From an uncultured Porphyromonas sp. (GTDB lineage Bacteria > Bacteroidota > Bacteroidia > Bacteroidales > Porphyromonadaceae): a DNA stretch of 22,656 nucleotides. Below the pieces are notes generated by a model. The model was given only the letters and a program-made list of their open reading frames with translations. It had not been told where the DNA came from and made no database searches. The DNA is taken from assembly GCA_900539765.1 (NCBI GenBank), contig UQDF01000037.1, positions 1 through 22,656 of the forward strand, read 5' to 3'. A program made the translations under genes and the position numbers. Numbering within the stretch: position 1 is the first letter of the stretch; every line of letters starts with the position of its first letter. Of the stretch, positions 7,501 to 13,600 are shown piece after piece.

Positions 7501-9214
7501 TATCTACTTCCACTATGGATCACAGCTGGGTACTCCTCAGCAACTTACCTATGAGCGAGCTTTCGTCGACTACAACTTTGGTAAGATGAGTGATGGAGGT
7601 GCTGTCGAAGCCTATAAGCAACCTGGTCATCAGACTGCCGATAGCAAGCTCCTAGATCGTGATCGCTGGTATATGGTAGCTACCCCGCTAAATAATATGG
7701 TCTCTGGAGACTTCTCTCTAGCAGGTTACCCGAAGACCTATCAGCGTTACTTAGTTGCATCACAGAGTCCTAATAGTATCACGGATGTGACCTTCACACG
7801 ACCCTTTGATACTATGGTTCAGACCTTTGCTCCTCCCAAGTATTACCATGCGTTGGCCCTCAAGGTGGCTGGCTGGGAGACTGGACGTAAGGGCTATGAT
7901 GATCATAAGTATCTAAACCAGATCGAGGGTATCATACGTATCCCCTTCTTCGCAGACGCTAGTCGTAAAGCAGCTTATCCACTCCATAGCTACGATGAGG
8001 CTGCGGGAGTTAGCACCTTCCGATATTACAATGAGGAGACGCTGGCTCCACTAGCCTATACAGAGACGGCAAATCGTGGCAAGGGCATCTATCCCTACCG
8101 CTTCGTATATGAGCGCTACAACGCGACGAAGCCTACATCTAGCCAGATCGCCACAATTAATGATGGTGGAGCTACGCTACAGGGGTATGCGTTGTCAGTC
8201 AGTGGCGTTGCTGCTGGATCCTACTTTATGGTAGGTAATCCCTTTATGACGCCAATAGACTTTGATAAGCTTTTGGAGTTCAATAAGGATGTCTTCTATC
8301 CTTACTACTACGTATTTGAGGATAATCAGTGGCGGGTCTATAGCGTTGAGACTCCTAGCGTCTCGACACGCGGTAAGGCGATAGCACCACTGCAGGCTGT
8401 CCTACTGCGCAGTAAGTCTGGTAGCCCGTCAGAGCTACGCTTCCCCACTTCAGGAGCCAAGTCCGTACTACTTGCTTCGTGGAGTCTAGGTGAAGATCTA
8501 GTCTCAGTGCAGGATGCAGCGACGCCGTACAAGAGTACTACGCTGCCTATACACCTTCAGATGGGACATGGTGGCGATGCGCCCCTAGCCTCAGCCTATG
8601 TCATGTGGGACGAAGAGGGTGACAATATCCCAGCACTAGGCAATAATGAGTATAGTGAGTCTCCTCTTGTATACGTTGTCGACACAGACTGCGGTGAGGG
8701 TGAGATGGTCCTCTATCCTAAGAGAGAGACAGGACGACTTGATGTCGGTGTCCGCGCTAGTTACGCATCTGAGATGGTGCTAGACTTCAGTGATATGGAC
8801 AAGAGCCTCTACGAGTATATGACACTAACGGATCGCAAGAGTGGTCGCGAGCAAGACCTCTTGCGTAATCCTGAGTATCGCTTCGTGCATGAGCTAGGCG
8901 TAGCCGATCCACGCTTCACACTGCAGCTCAAGCGCTATGGCGTCCCCACGGCTGTAGAGGAGCCTGCTGATGCCTTTGTCACGCCAGAGATCTCTATCCA
9001 TACGGTCGAGGAGAGCTGTATAGTTCAGGCTAATCAGCCTATTGCGCTCATCGAGGTGTACGATCTCTCTGGGCAGCAAGTCTACCGCTATGCCTCGGAG
9101 AGCAATGCGCAGACGCTCGAGCATGCGATCTCACTACGTGAGTTGCCACGCTCTATGGTGGTTAAGGTCTATCTAGAGAATGGATTTATGGATATCCGTA
9201 AAGTCCAGTTCTAG
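4595..9214 (+). CDS. Large T9SS-exported surface protein, candidate fimbria-associated adhesin
   Basis: 1539 residues. An N-terminal signal peptide ends near SIYA, leaving Gln34 as likely first mature residue. The middle holds beta-rich repeat-like modules; two share the motif (L/F)-x-(V/L)-T-D-x-C-G (near residues 212 and 570). Around 845-880 there is an Ig/PKD-like segment (YTWTLPNGEKRSG...GKYTVTV). From about 904 comes a Trp/Asn-rich block (WWREDAEDQNWNNLNNW...VVHIPA) often seen in T9SS cargo. Residues about 1460-1539 look like a type A T9SS C-terminal sorting domain: IEVYDLSGQQVYRY, a late LENG turn, and a final KVQF strand. It follows three fimbrial genes at 56 bp spacing and is closed by a terminator, so it is probably the last gene of the operon and sits where P. 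gingivalis has mfa5. I see no von Willebrand A metal site (DxSxS), so it is not a plain Mfa5 copy. Adhesin function is inferred from context. The middle is visibly more AT-rich than the 3' third. Confidence 0.8.
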   Translation: MKTIIPHTIGTLRGRSLLFMGLFFLWSVTSIYAQLASDFDVKVTPTPSTCLQNGQVKITVTKKTGTATYAYTANYNLLNSKGNSVTSTLGYVTDNVISNLYPGTYTALVRIEVQETGDKIDLPAKTVTVTSTYKNPTVKVREVRKSLNNYRPNGSSAPVPTGILSVTVLDGNGPYTLTIESAPTAYKGKKEFSLEKGKELFLYEVPAGQYRLKVTDACGDAPVQTIEMTNVRRDILNANISSSNMPFRGYLKMTSDMRLKQCGWLRLDYYRTESSMVEPDLKPYLDDIDTLARYYEYAWQTKSDWDANKPRVYHEFFKTAPFGSTNYGSDKGGIYYKLPDGVTYKMMGQQSRLYHPLAFIRVKGSSEELPSGYSATNYRWYEVDVDYERVSGACDPTYMLKVRPRSDHDRLSCLPITVRVVSKTNPNDKQELTLTEDTYSYTNFPNPLKLNQSYTLTTIAGNGQTETETLEAITWKYDLYNGNFSDDHCMGIRKYVPWIRRLPSSTSFAGYKIRFVSAPAEFTPEEGALAVGEEYTIPENMKGTNVYPFSPKAKINSGIYYYIPVGEYLFELTDPCGAKHNLKLTIKNKVPRYAGDISRLKPRTAKEECGRVRIYPFAGGSEGILTRDGVSTQPYFRITKLPKGVSNSDIRSNISDDYSEWYNYKIFTSSYKEIADPKSIYIDFPTTDGSVELTLYYGRGSYDSAPCLPTTQLSLENPPLTYDRDSYIGYSCPSGTSGLLHIVPVNCVGDATIEIYDTQTKELKYRYTKVDKTAGISQELTGTAENPVPSNYLVKIKDELCENTSEEVIAVYSLASPSAIRSKEQQRKFCVGEPIELEVINLGDKIYTWTLPNGEKRSGRKLVIDQAELKHSGKYTVTVSTIKCDGLDTKIDIPTEISVSPRELWWREDAEDQNWNNLNNWSQADGKLIKAVPAPCTVVHIPAKVANGYPDLSAQSTNRDIFGDPVCSDIYFHYGSQLGTPQQLTYERAFVDYNFGKMSDGGAVEAYKQPGHQTADSKLLDRDRWYMVATPLNNMVSGDFSLAGYPKTYQRYLVASQSPNSITDVTFTRPFDTMVQTFAPPKYYHALALKVAGWETGRKGYDDHKYLNQIEGIIRIPFFADASRKAAYPLHSYDEAAGVSTFRYYNEETLAPLAYTETANRGKGIYPYRFVYERYNATKPTSSQIATINDGGATLQGYALSVSGVAAGSYFMVGNPFMTPIDFDKLLEFNKDVFYPYYYVFEDNQWRVYSVETPSVSTRGKAIAPLQAVLLRSKSGSPSELRFPTSGAKSVLLASWSLGEDLVSVQDAATPYKSTTLPIHLQMGHGGDAPLASAYVMWDEEGDNIPALGNNEYSESPLVYVVDTDCGEGEMVLYPKRETGRLDVGVRASYASEMVLDFSDMDKSLYEYMTLTDRKSGREQDLLRNPEYRFVHELGVADPRFTLQLKRYGVPTAVEEPADAFVTPEISIHTVEESCIVQANQPIALIEVYDLSGQQVYRYASESNAQTLEHAISLRELPRSMVVKVYLENGFMDIRKVQF

Positions 9215-9252
9215 GCAACTGCAACCTCAATAGGTGCAAGCCTCAAACGAGA

Positions 9253-9291
9253 TCACTACAGTCCGATAGAAGTTAGATAAGGATGTAGTGA
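9253..9291. repeat. Inverted repeat before the operon terminator
   Basis: TCACTACA (9253-9260) and TGTAGTGA (9284-9291) form a perfect 8-bp stem around a 23-base loop. It directly precedes the terminator stem at 9293 and may add to 3'-end stability of the long transcript. Confidence 0.6.
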
Positions 9292-9292
9292 G

Positions 9293-9337
9293 GGAGCTCA
9301 GTCGCTAAGTGAAGTGGCTGAGCTCCTTGATTTTTGT
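9293..9337 (+). terminator. Intrinsic terminator of the fimbrial operon
   Basis: GGAGCTCAG (from 9293) pairs perfectly with CTGAGCTCC (to 9326). The stem can continue inward to 14 bp with G-U wobbles around a short AAGTGA loop, and TTGATTTTTGT follows at once. It lies 78 bp beyond the stop of the large surface protein and is the only convincing terminator from 434 to here. Confidence 0.85.
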
Positions 9338-9477
9338 ACTCCGCAACGGACGCGCTTGACGAGTTACGATCTGCTTTCTAAGTTCATATGCAAGTAAAAA
9401 GCGAAGTTTTTTCTCGTTTCGGAAACTCGGTCGACTTCTTTTCCGGTGAACCGCTCAGCGGGGTGGGGGATTCCACC

Positions 9478-9557
9478 GTAGGGGCGGATCTATGTGTCCG
9501 CCCGTCCTCATCGGAGCGCAGTCTATTCTGCGGGCGGACACGCAGGTCCGCCCCTAC
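9478..9557. repeat. Inverted-repeat unit, GTAGGGGCGGA class
   Basis: An 80-bp unit with perfect 11-bp ends, GTAGGGGCGGA and TCCGCCCCTAC. The pairing extends to about 26 bp per arm with three mismatches, ending in GTGTCCGCCC on the left arm and its complement on the right. The centre is about 28 bp. It would fold into a long GC-rich hairpin on either strand. It is related in its GTAGGG(A/G)CG(C/G) ends to the neighbouring class but is a distinct variant. Confidence 0.85.
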
Positions 9558-9612
9558 ACAAACCACATCAACACGACAAGTTCAGCCATCAGACGCTGTA
9601 ACACCAGTATCT

Positions 9613-9741
9613 GTAGGGACGCACGATCTGTGCGTCCGTTGTCGAACCAGCAAGACGTCGTTTATTGTATCAACGCATTACCGCACCGTGGTTTTAATGG
9701 GGACGGACGCCCTCCCACTAGACACTTTCGTGCGTCCCTAC
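9613..9741. repeat. Inverted-repeat unit A, perfect 14-bp ends
   Basis: Begins GTAGGGACGCACGA and ends TCGTGCGTCCCTAC, exact complements over 14 bp. A sub-terminal palindrome GGACGCAC-GATCT-GTGCGTCC lies at 9617-9637. The right-hand 43 bp (9699-9741) are identical to 9929-9971. I find no convincing target duplication at the flanks. Confidence 0.85.
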
Positions 9742-9860
9742 TGGGCACGTGACGAACTTTACACGTGACGCTGTGACACCACGGACGCGCGTAATAAAAC
9801 AGAGATACCTCATCACATCACGTGACGAGTAACCCTTTGTATCACAGCGTGACGATTAGT

Positions 9861-9971
9861 GTAGGGACGCACGATCTGTGCGTCCGTTGTAGAACGACAA
9901 AACAAGTATTGATATCGTCTCCTTTAACGGGGACGGACGCCCTCCCACTAGACACTTTCGTGCGTCCCTAC
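9861..9971. repeat. Inverted-repeat unit B, perfect 14-bp ends
   Basis: Second copy of the unit at 9613, with the same 14-bp ends and the same sub-terminal palindrome (9865-9885). The interior differs and is shorter (111 against 129 bp); the ends are conserved while the middle has diverged. It is preceded by GTGACGAGTAACCCTTTGTA (about 9822-9841), also found in the mfa1-mfa2 gap. Confidence 0.85.
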
Positions 9972-9989
9972 AGGGTATCGTCACGGCTA

Positions 9990-10010
9990 GTGTCTAGTGG
10001 GAGGGCGTCC
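9990..10010. repeat. Inverted fragment of the same repeat family
   Basis: These 21 bases are the exact reverse complement of 9705-9725 and 9935-9955, the CCCTCCCACTAGACAC part of units A and B. It looks like a remnant of a third unit in opposite orientation, whose end is missing. Confidence 0.75.
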
Positions 10011-10135
10011 GTTGTGCCCGTTAGCTGTTGGCTTTTGGCCGTTAACTCTTGGTTGGTGTTACTGTGTCCCTACAGATCGTTACACGTCATAACTCGTGAG
10101 CCTTGTGGAGTATAGCTGGTATGGGATTATAGTCG

Positions 10136-10143
10136 TAACTTTG
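10136..10143 (+). promoter_or_regulatory. Candidate -7 element for the MFS gene
   Basis: TAACTTTG fits the Bacteroidota primary sigma -7 consensus TAnnTTTG. It lies 66 bp before the GTG start. I see no clear TTG at the expected -33 distance, so this rests on one box and on position. Confidence 0.45.
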
Positions 10144-10162
10144 ACCTTACGATGTAATCAGA

Positions 10163-10189
10163 CAGCCTAGCAGGTCAACGACTAGGCTG
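10163..10189 (+). promoter_or_regulatory. Leader hairpin before the MFS gene
   Basis: CAGCCTAG (10163-10170) and CTAGGCTG (10182-10189) form a perfect 8-bp stem with an 11-base loop, 20-46 bp before the start codon and downstream of the -7 candidate. No T-run follows, so it is not a standard terminator. It could be a dyad operator or a leader structure. Confidence 0.5.
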
Positions 10190-10208
10190 CTCTCTAGTAG
10201 CATAAGCA

Positions 10209-11456
10209 GTGACAAAGCAACAAAGAAAGATAAGTTTGCGCAGTAGCTCTCCTGCGCTGACGATCGTGCTCCTCTTTGGCGTGATCAGTATGCTGGGTGA
10301 TCTCGTGCATGAGTCCGCTCGCAGTGTCAACGGGCAGTACCTCAGCTTGGTGGGTCTCTCAGCGACACAGGTGGGGCTAGTCTTCGGACTGGGCGAGTTC
10401 CTAGGCTATGCGTTGCGCCTGCTCTCAGGTGCTTGGCTGGACAAGAGCAAGCGCTACTGGCTCTTTCTCTTCATAGGTTATGGTGTGCATCTGGTGATTC
10501 CGCTGATGGGCTTGACCACCTCGTGGGGGTGGCTCTACACCTTTATCCTCCTCGAGCGAATAGGCAAAGCTTTGCGCAGCCCCGCTAAAGACACGATTCT
10601 CTCAGCCGTCGCAGAGAATCAGATCGGTCTGGGGTACGCTTTCGGCATTCAGGAGGCACTGGATCAGCTGGGTGCATTCCTAGGGCCTTTGATCTTTACG
10701 GCACTCTTCTATTTCGTCGGGAGCAGTGGCATAGAGGTTTTTCAGCTAGGCTATAAGCTGCTGGTCATCCCCTTTATCATCTTGATGGTGGTCCTCGCTT
10801 TAGTGCATCGCAAGTTCGTACGGGAGGAGCTCACCCCACGGGTGGATACCTCCCAAAAGCCTCCTCGCCTACAACCGATCTTCTGGATCTACTCGGCATT
10901 TACCTTTTTCGTTGCCTTCGGACTGATCAACTTCAGCCTGATAGGCTATCATCTTAAGACGCAGGAGATAGTCTCTGATGGGATGGTGCCGATCTTGTAC
11001 GCTGTCGCCATGGCGGTGGATGCTCTCGTCGCGATCTTCATCGGGAAGGGTTACGATCATCTGAAGCGCAAGCTGGGGCACAAGACGGGTGGCGTGCTGA
11101 TCCTGCTCATCGTCCCTATCTTGACGGCCTTTGTGCCACTGCTGACCTTGTCTCACTCGGTGAGCATGCTCTGGATCGGCATGGTGCTGATGGGTGTCGT
11201 GCTGGGAGCGCACGAGACGGTCATGAGATCTGCTATTGCCGACATCACACCATTCAGTAAGCGTGGCATAGGGTTCGGCATCTTTAACACGATCTATGGT
11301 CTGTCGCTACTCTTCGGCTCCTTTCTTATGGGGTGGCTCTACGACTTGGAGCAGCAACCGATCATCATCGCTATGACGATCCTCTCTGAGGGCGCAGCGA
11401 TCGCTCTATACGCCGTTCTCTACAAGCGTATCCAGAGGGAGCGGCTCAGCAACTAG
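10209..11456 (+). CDS. Major facilitator superfamily transporter
   Basis: 415 residues with about 12 hydrophobic segments. The first half has a short basic cytoplasmic N terminus and the loop WLDKSKRYWL (about 76-85), which sits where MFS proteins carry their conserved 2-3 loop. ERIGKALRSPAKDTILS (about 118-134) is a conserved block in a widespread prokaryotic MFS subgroup. A central basic/Pro-rich loop (about 200-222) separates the two six-helix halves. The start is GTG; no better in-frame ATG lies upstream. The substrate cannot be told from sequence. It ends 24 bp before miaB and reads the same way, but miaB has a -7-like box in the gap, so co-transcription is uncertain. A drug-exporter role is possible but not shown. 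Confidence 0.85.
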   Translation: MTKQQRKISLRSSSPALTIVLLFGVISMLGDLVHESARSVNGQYLSLVGLSATQVGLVFGLGEFLGYALRLLSGAWLDKSKRYWLFLFIGYGVHLVIPLMGLTTSWGWLYTFILLERIGKALRSPAKDTILSAVAENQIGLGYAFGIQEALDQLGAFLGPLIFTALFYFVGSSGIEVFQLGYKLLVIPFIILMVVLALVHRKFVREELTPRVDTSQKPPRLQPIFWIYSAFTFFVAFGLINFSLIGYHLKTQEIVSDGMVPILYAVAMAVDALVAIFIGKGYDHLKRKLGHKTGGVLILLIVPILTAFVPLLTLSHSVSMLWIGMVLMGVVLGAHETVMRSAIADITPFSKRGIGFGIFNTIYGLSLLFGSFLMGWLYDLEQQPIIIAMTILSEGAAIALYAVLYKRIQRERLSN

Positions 11457-11464
11457 TCTTTTCG

Positions 11465-11472
11465 TACCTTTG
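11465..11472 (+). promoter_or_regulatory. Candidate -7 element immediately upstream of miaB
   Basis: TACCTTTG is a full match to TAnnTTTG, ending 8 bp before the miaB ATG. If used, transcription would start almost at the start codon and give a near-leaderless mRNA. No clear -33 box is visible inside the end of the MFS gene. Confidence 0.45.
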
Positions 11473-11480
11473 CGCTTACT

Positions 11481-12833
11481 ATGACTGAGAGAGTAGAGCA
11501 AGAGAGCAAGCGGGTCTATATCGAGACCTATGGCTGTCAGATGAATGTGGCTGACAGCGAGATCATAGCTGCGCAGATGCAATTGGCGGGCTATCAGCTC
11601 ACCGACCAGATCGATGAGGCGGACGCCGTACTCATTAATACCTGCTCGGTGCGTGATAATGCGGAGCAGCGTATCATACATCGTCTGGACAATCTCAACG
11701 GGCAGCGTAGACGCTCGGGGCATCCGCAGATCGTCGGTGTGCTGGGCTGTATGGCGGAGCGTGTGCAGGAGACGCTCATACAGGACCATGGTGTGGATCT
11801 GGTAGCTGGTCCTGACGCTTATACCGATCTGCCGCACCTGATCGCTACCGCTGAGGCTGGCGAGCCAGCTATTAGCATCGAGCTGTCGAAGAGTGAGACC
11901 TACAGCGATGTGATCCCGGTGCGACTCCCAGGCTTGCATATTAGTGGCTTTGTCTCGATCATGCGTGGGTGTGACAACTTCTGCACCTACTGCATCGTCC
12001 CCTACACACGAGGTCGCGAGCGCAGCCGTGACCCCGAGAGTATCGTTCGTGAGGTGCAGCGTATGGCGCAGGAGGGTTATCGTGAGGTGACCCTCTTAGG
12101 GCAAAATGTCAACTCCTACCTCTGGCAGTCAGAGACGGGCGTGAGCTACACGTTCGCAGATCTACTGCGCAAGGTTGCTGAGGCGGTGCCGACGATGCGC
12201 ATTCGCTTTACCTCGCCTCACCCCAAGGATATGAAAGATGAGACGCTCGAAGTGATGAGCCTCTATCCCAACATCTGTCGCCATATCCACTTCCCGCTGC
12301 AGAGCGGTAGCAATCGTATCCTAGAGCGTATGCACCGTCGCTATACGCGTGAGTGGTACCTAGAGCGTGTGGAGCGTATCCGTGACTATACGCCCGACTG
12401 CGGGCTGAGCACCGATGTCTTCTGTGGCTTCTCGGGCGAGACGGAGGAGGACTTTCAGGAGACGCTCGAGGTGATGAGGCTGGCACGGTTGGATAGCGCC
12501 TTTATGTTTAAGTACTCCGAGCGTCCTGGCACCTACGCCTCGCGTCATCTCGTTGATGATGTCCCTGAGGAGGTCAAGGTAGAGCGACTCAATCGTATGA
12601 TCGCCTTGCAAAACGAGCTGAGCCTCGAGAGCAATGAGCGTGACGTGGGCAAGAGCTTTGAGGTACTCATCGAGGGATACAGCAAGCGCTCGCGCGATGA
12701 CTTCTTCGGTCGTACCCAGCAAAACAAAGTGATCGTCTTCCCCAAGGGAGATAATCAGATCGGCAAGCTAGTGACCGTACGTGTAGAGCGCGTCACCTCA
12801 GCAACGATGATCGGTAGCGAGGTCGAGGCGTAG
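11481..12833 (+). CDS. miaB: tRNA-2-methylthio-N6-dimethylallyladenosine synthase MiaB
   Basis: 450-residue radical-SAM methylthiotransferase that adds a methylthio group to i6A37 of tRNAs reading U-starting codons. The order of domains is complete. An N-terminal UPF0004 domain carries Cys19 (YGCQMN), Cys55 (NTCSVRDNAEQR) and Cys90 (GCMAER), the ligands of the auxiliary [4Fe-4S] cluster. A radical-SAM core has Cys164, Cys168 and Cys171 in GCDNFCTYCIVPYTRGRERSR. A C-terminal TRAM tRNA-binding domain covers about 380-447. YGCQMN and the RGRERSR extension fit MiaB better than RimO or MtaB. The length is normal for the family. Confidence 0.96.
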   Translation: MTERVEQESKRVYIETYGCQMNVADSEIIAAQMQLAGYQLTDQIDEADAVLINTCSVRDNAEQRIIHRLDNLNGQRRRSGHPQIVGVLGCMAERVQETLIQDHGVDLVAGPDAYTDLPHLIATAEAGEPAISIELSKSETYSDVIPVRLPGLHISGFVSIMRGCDNFCTYCIVPYTRGRERSRDPESIVREVQRMAQEGYREVTLLGQNVNSYLWQSETGVSYTFADLLRKVAEAVPTMRIRFTSPHPKDMKDETLEVMSLYPNICRHIHFPLQSGSNRILERMHRRYTREWYLERVERIRDYTPDCGLSTDVFCGFSGETEEDFQETLEVMRLARLDSAFMFKYSERPGTYASRHLVDDVPEEVKVERLNRMIALQNELSLESNERDVGKSFEVLIEGYSKRSRDDFFGRTQQNKVIVFPKGDNQIGKLVTVRVERVTSATMIGSEVEA

Positions 12834-12880
12834 ATAGTCGCCTATTATATCGTCTGAGCTTACTACAATCTACAAGTCAA

Positions 12881-12896
12881 TACCTAGAAGTAGGTA
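12881..12896. repeat. Small dyad upstream of the ferredoxin promoter
   Basis: TACCTA-GAAG-TAGGTA is a perfect 6-bp inverted repeat with a 4-base centre, ending 19 bp before the -7 box of the ferredoxin gene. It covers the -33 area and could be an operator; this is a positional guess. Confidence 0.45.
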
Positions 12897-12914
12897 CTAT
12901 TCGAGAAATTGTAT

Positions 12915-12922
12915 TACCTTTG
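12915..12922 (+). promoter_or_regulatory. -7 promoter element of the ferredoxin gene
   Basis: TACCTTTG matches the Bacteroidota -7 consensus and stands in an AT-rich context about 95 bp before the ATG at 13017, implying a leader of roughly 85-90 nt. The -33 region has no TTTG but contains the TACCTA/TAGGTA dyad. Confidence 0.6.
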
Positions 12923-13016
12923 CGGTACCAAAGCGTAAGAGAGGTCCTTTGTGGCATCTCAAAGCAATGGTGACATCACTGATAATCTTAATACTCAACT
13001 TAAAACCAATAGAATT

Positions 13017-13181
13017 ATGGCACACGTAATCACTGACAGCTGTGTAGCTTGTGGCACTTGCATCGACGAGTGTCCCGTAGGCGCAATCTCTGAGGGCGAT
13101 ATCTACTCTATCGATGCTGATACTTGCATCGATTGCGGCGCATGCGCTGCTGCTTGCCCTTCAGGCGCTATCGAGGGCTAA
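13017..13181 (+). CDS. 2[4Fe-4S] bacterial-type ferredoxin
   Basis: 54-residue clostridial-type ferredoxin, a low-potential electron carrier in the cytoplasm of anaerobes, serving enzymes such as pyruvate:ferredoxin oxidoreductase. Both cluster motifs are intact: Cys9-Cys12-Cys15-Cys19 (CxxCxxCxxxCP) and Cys37-Cys40-Cys43-Cys47. As in the family, the fourth Cys of each motif would complete the other cluster. I chose the ATG at 13017 because the protein then begins MAHVITDSC, the usual start. An in-frame GTG at 12951 would add 22 hydrophilic residues unlike any ferredoxin N terminus. It has its own -7 box and terminator, so it appears monocistronic, and its coding is compact and codon-biased, as in a highly expressed gene. 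Confidence 0.96.
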   Translation: MAHVITDSCVACGTCIDECPVGAISEGDIYSIDADTCIDCGACAAACPSGAIEG

Positions 13182-13270
13182 GACAGAGACGGAGATGCGA
13201 GCCTTAGGACTCCGCTCCCTCTACTTGTGATCGCCACACACGGTCGCTACACGCTTTAACTAGACAGCAA

Positions 13271-13319
13271 GCCGTCCCCCATCTGAGTGTTGATGCACTT
13301 GGGTGGGGGCGTTTTCGTT
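13271..13319 (+). terminator. Intrinsic terminator of the ferredoxin gene
   Basis: GTCCCCCATCTGAGTG and CACTTGGGTGGGGGC form a long stem with a few wobbles or mismatches around TTGATG. GTTTTCGTT follows. It lies about 90 bp beyond the ferredoxin stop and isolates this gene from the element and dxs downstream. Confidence 0.8.
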
Positions 13320-13360
13320 AGTGCACTCTATCGGTAATCACCGCTCTCTATATACTTTCC

Positions 13361-13545
13361 AAATGGAGACTGTTGCATAAAGGCGAATCGCTGTGTTGCT
13401 TTCAGGATTCGGCCTCGGTTACATACGGAGGTATGCTCCCTTCAGACCTCACCCTCAGCGCCTTGCGCTTCATCCTTTCTGCAAAGTCAAGACAATCTTG
13501 CGAGCAAGATTGTGAGACTATTGACTTTTGCAATAGTCTCAAATG
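13361..13545. mobile_element. 175-bp MITE-like element with 5-bp target duplication
   Basis: The element proper spans 13366-13540. Its left end GAGACTGTTGCATAA and the complement of its right end, GAGACTATTGCAAAA, agree except at two positions. The direct duplication AAATG stands on both sides (13361-13365 and 13541-13545), as left by a transposase that makes 5-bp staggered cuts. No ORF is inside. Near the right end are two perfect hairpins: ACAATCTTGC-GA-GCAAGATTGT (13491-13512) and GAGACTATTG-ACTTTTG-CAATAGTCTC (13514-13540). It would be moved in trans by a full IS with matching ends, perhaps elsewhere in this genome. I cannot name the parent IS family. Confidence 0.85.
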
Positions 13546-13585
13546 AGATGCTTGAAGGGAGCTATGAGGTGTTGTCGCATATTAG

Positions 13586-13593
13586 TATCTTTG
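13586..13593 (+). promoter_or_regulatory. dxs: -7 promoter element of dxs
   Basis: TATCTTTG matches TAnnTTTG and is followed by GCATAAG. It lies 100 bp before the dxs ATG and only 45 bp beyond the MITE right end, so sequence upstream of -40 has been replaced by the insertion. No strong -33 TTTG is seen. Confidence 0.6.
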
Positions 13594-13600
13594 CATAAGA

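Larger units (their letters stand above)
9215..10208. other. 1-kb gene-free region made largely of intergenic repeats
   Basis: Apart from the terminator, this stretch carries at least three inverted-repeat units (9478-9557, 9613-9741, 9861-9971), a further inverted fragment (9990-10010), a 10072-10088 segment shared with the mfa1-mfa2 gap, and a promoter-like element plus hairpin before the MFS gene. ORFs of up to 126 codons can be drawn through it, but they are made of repeat arms read as protein (phrases such as GADLCVRP and RRSAPT), so I do not call them genes. Confidence 0.8.

Noticed and set aside
4595..9214. von Willebrand A domain as in Mfa5
   Set aside because: I looked for a DxSxS metal site and accompanying Thr/Asp residues and saw none. 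A divergent domain cannot be excluded without structure prediction.
9388..9768. 126-codon ORF and overlapping ORFs in the post-operon gap
   Set aside because: The protein text comes from the repeat arms and differs between frames; see the repeat entries.
9478..10010. CRISPR array
   Set aside because: The repeats are few, inverted instead of direct, of unequal spacing and with no cas genes, so they do not form a CRISPR array.
12951..13016. GTG start extending the ferredoxin by 22 residues
   Set aside because: The added residues are unlike any ferredoxin N terminus, and the ATG at 13017 gives the usual MAHVITDSC start.
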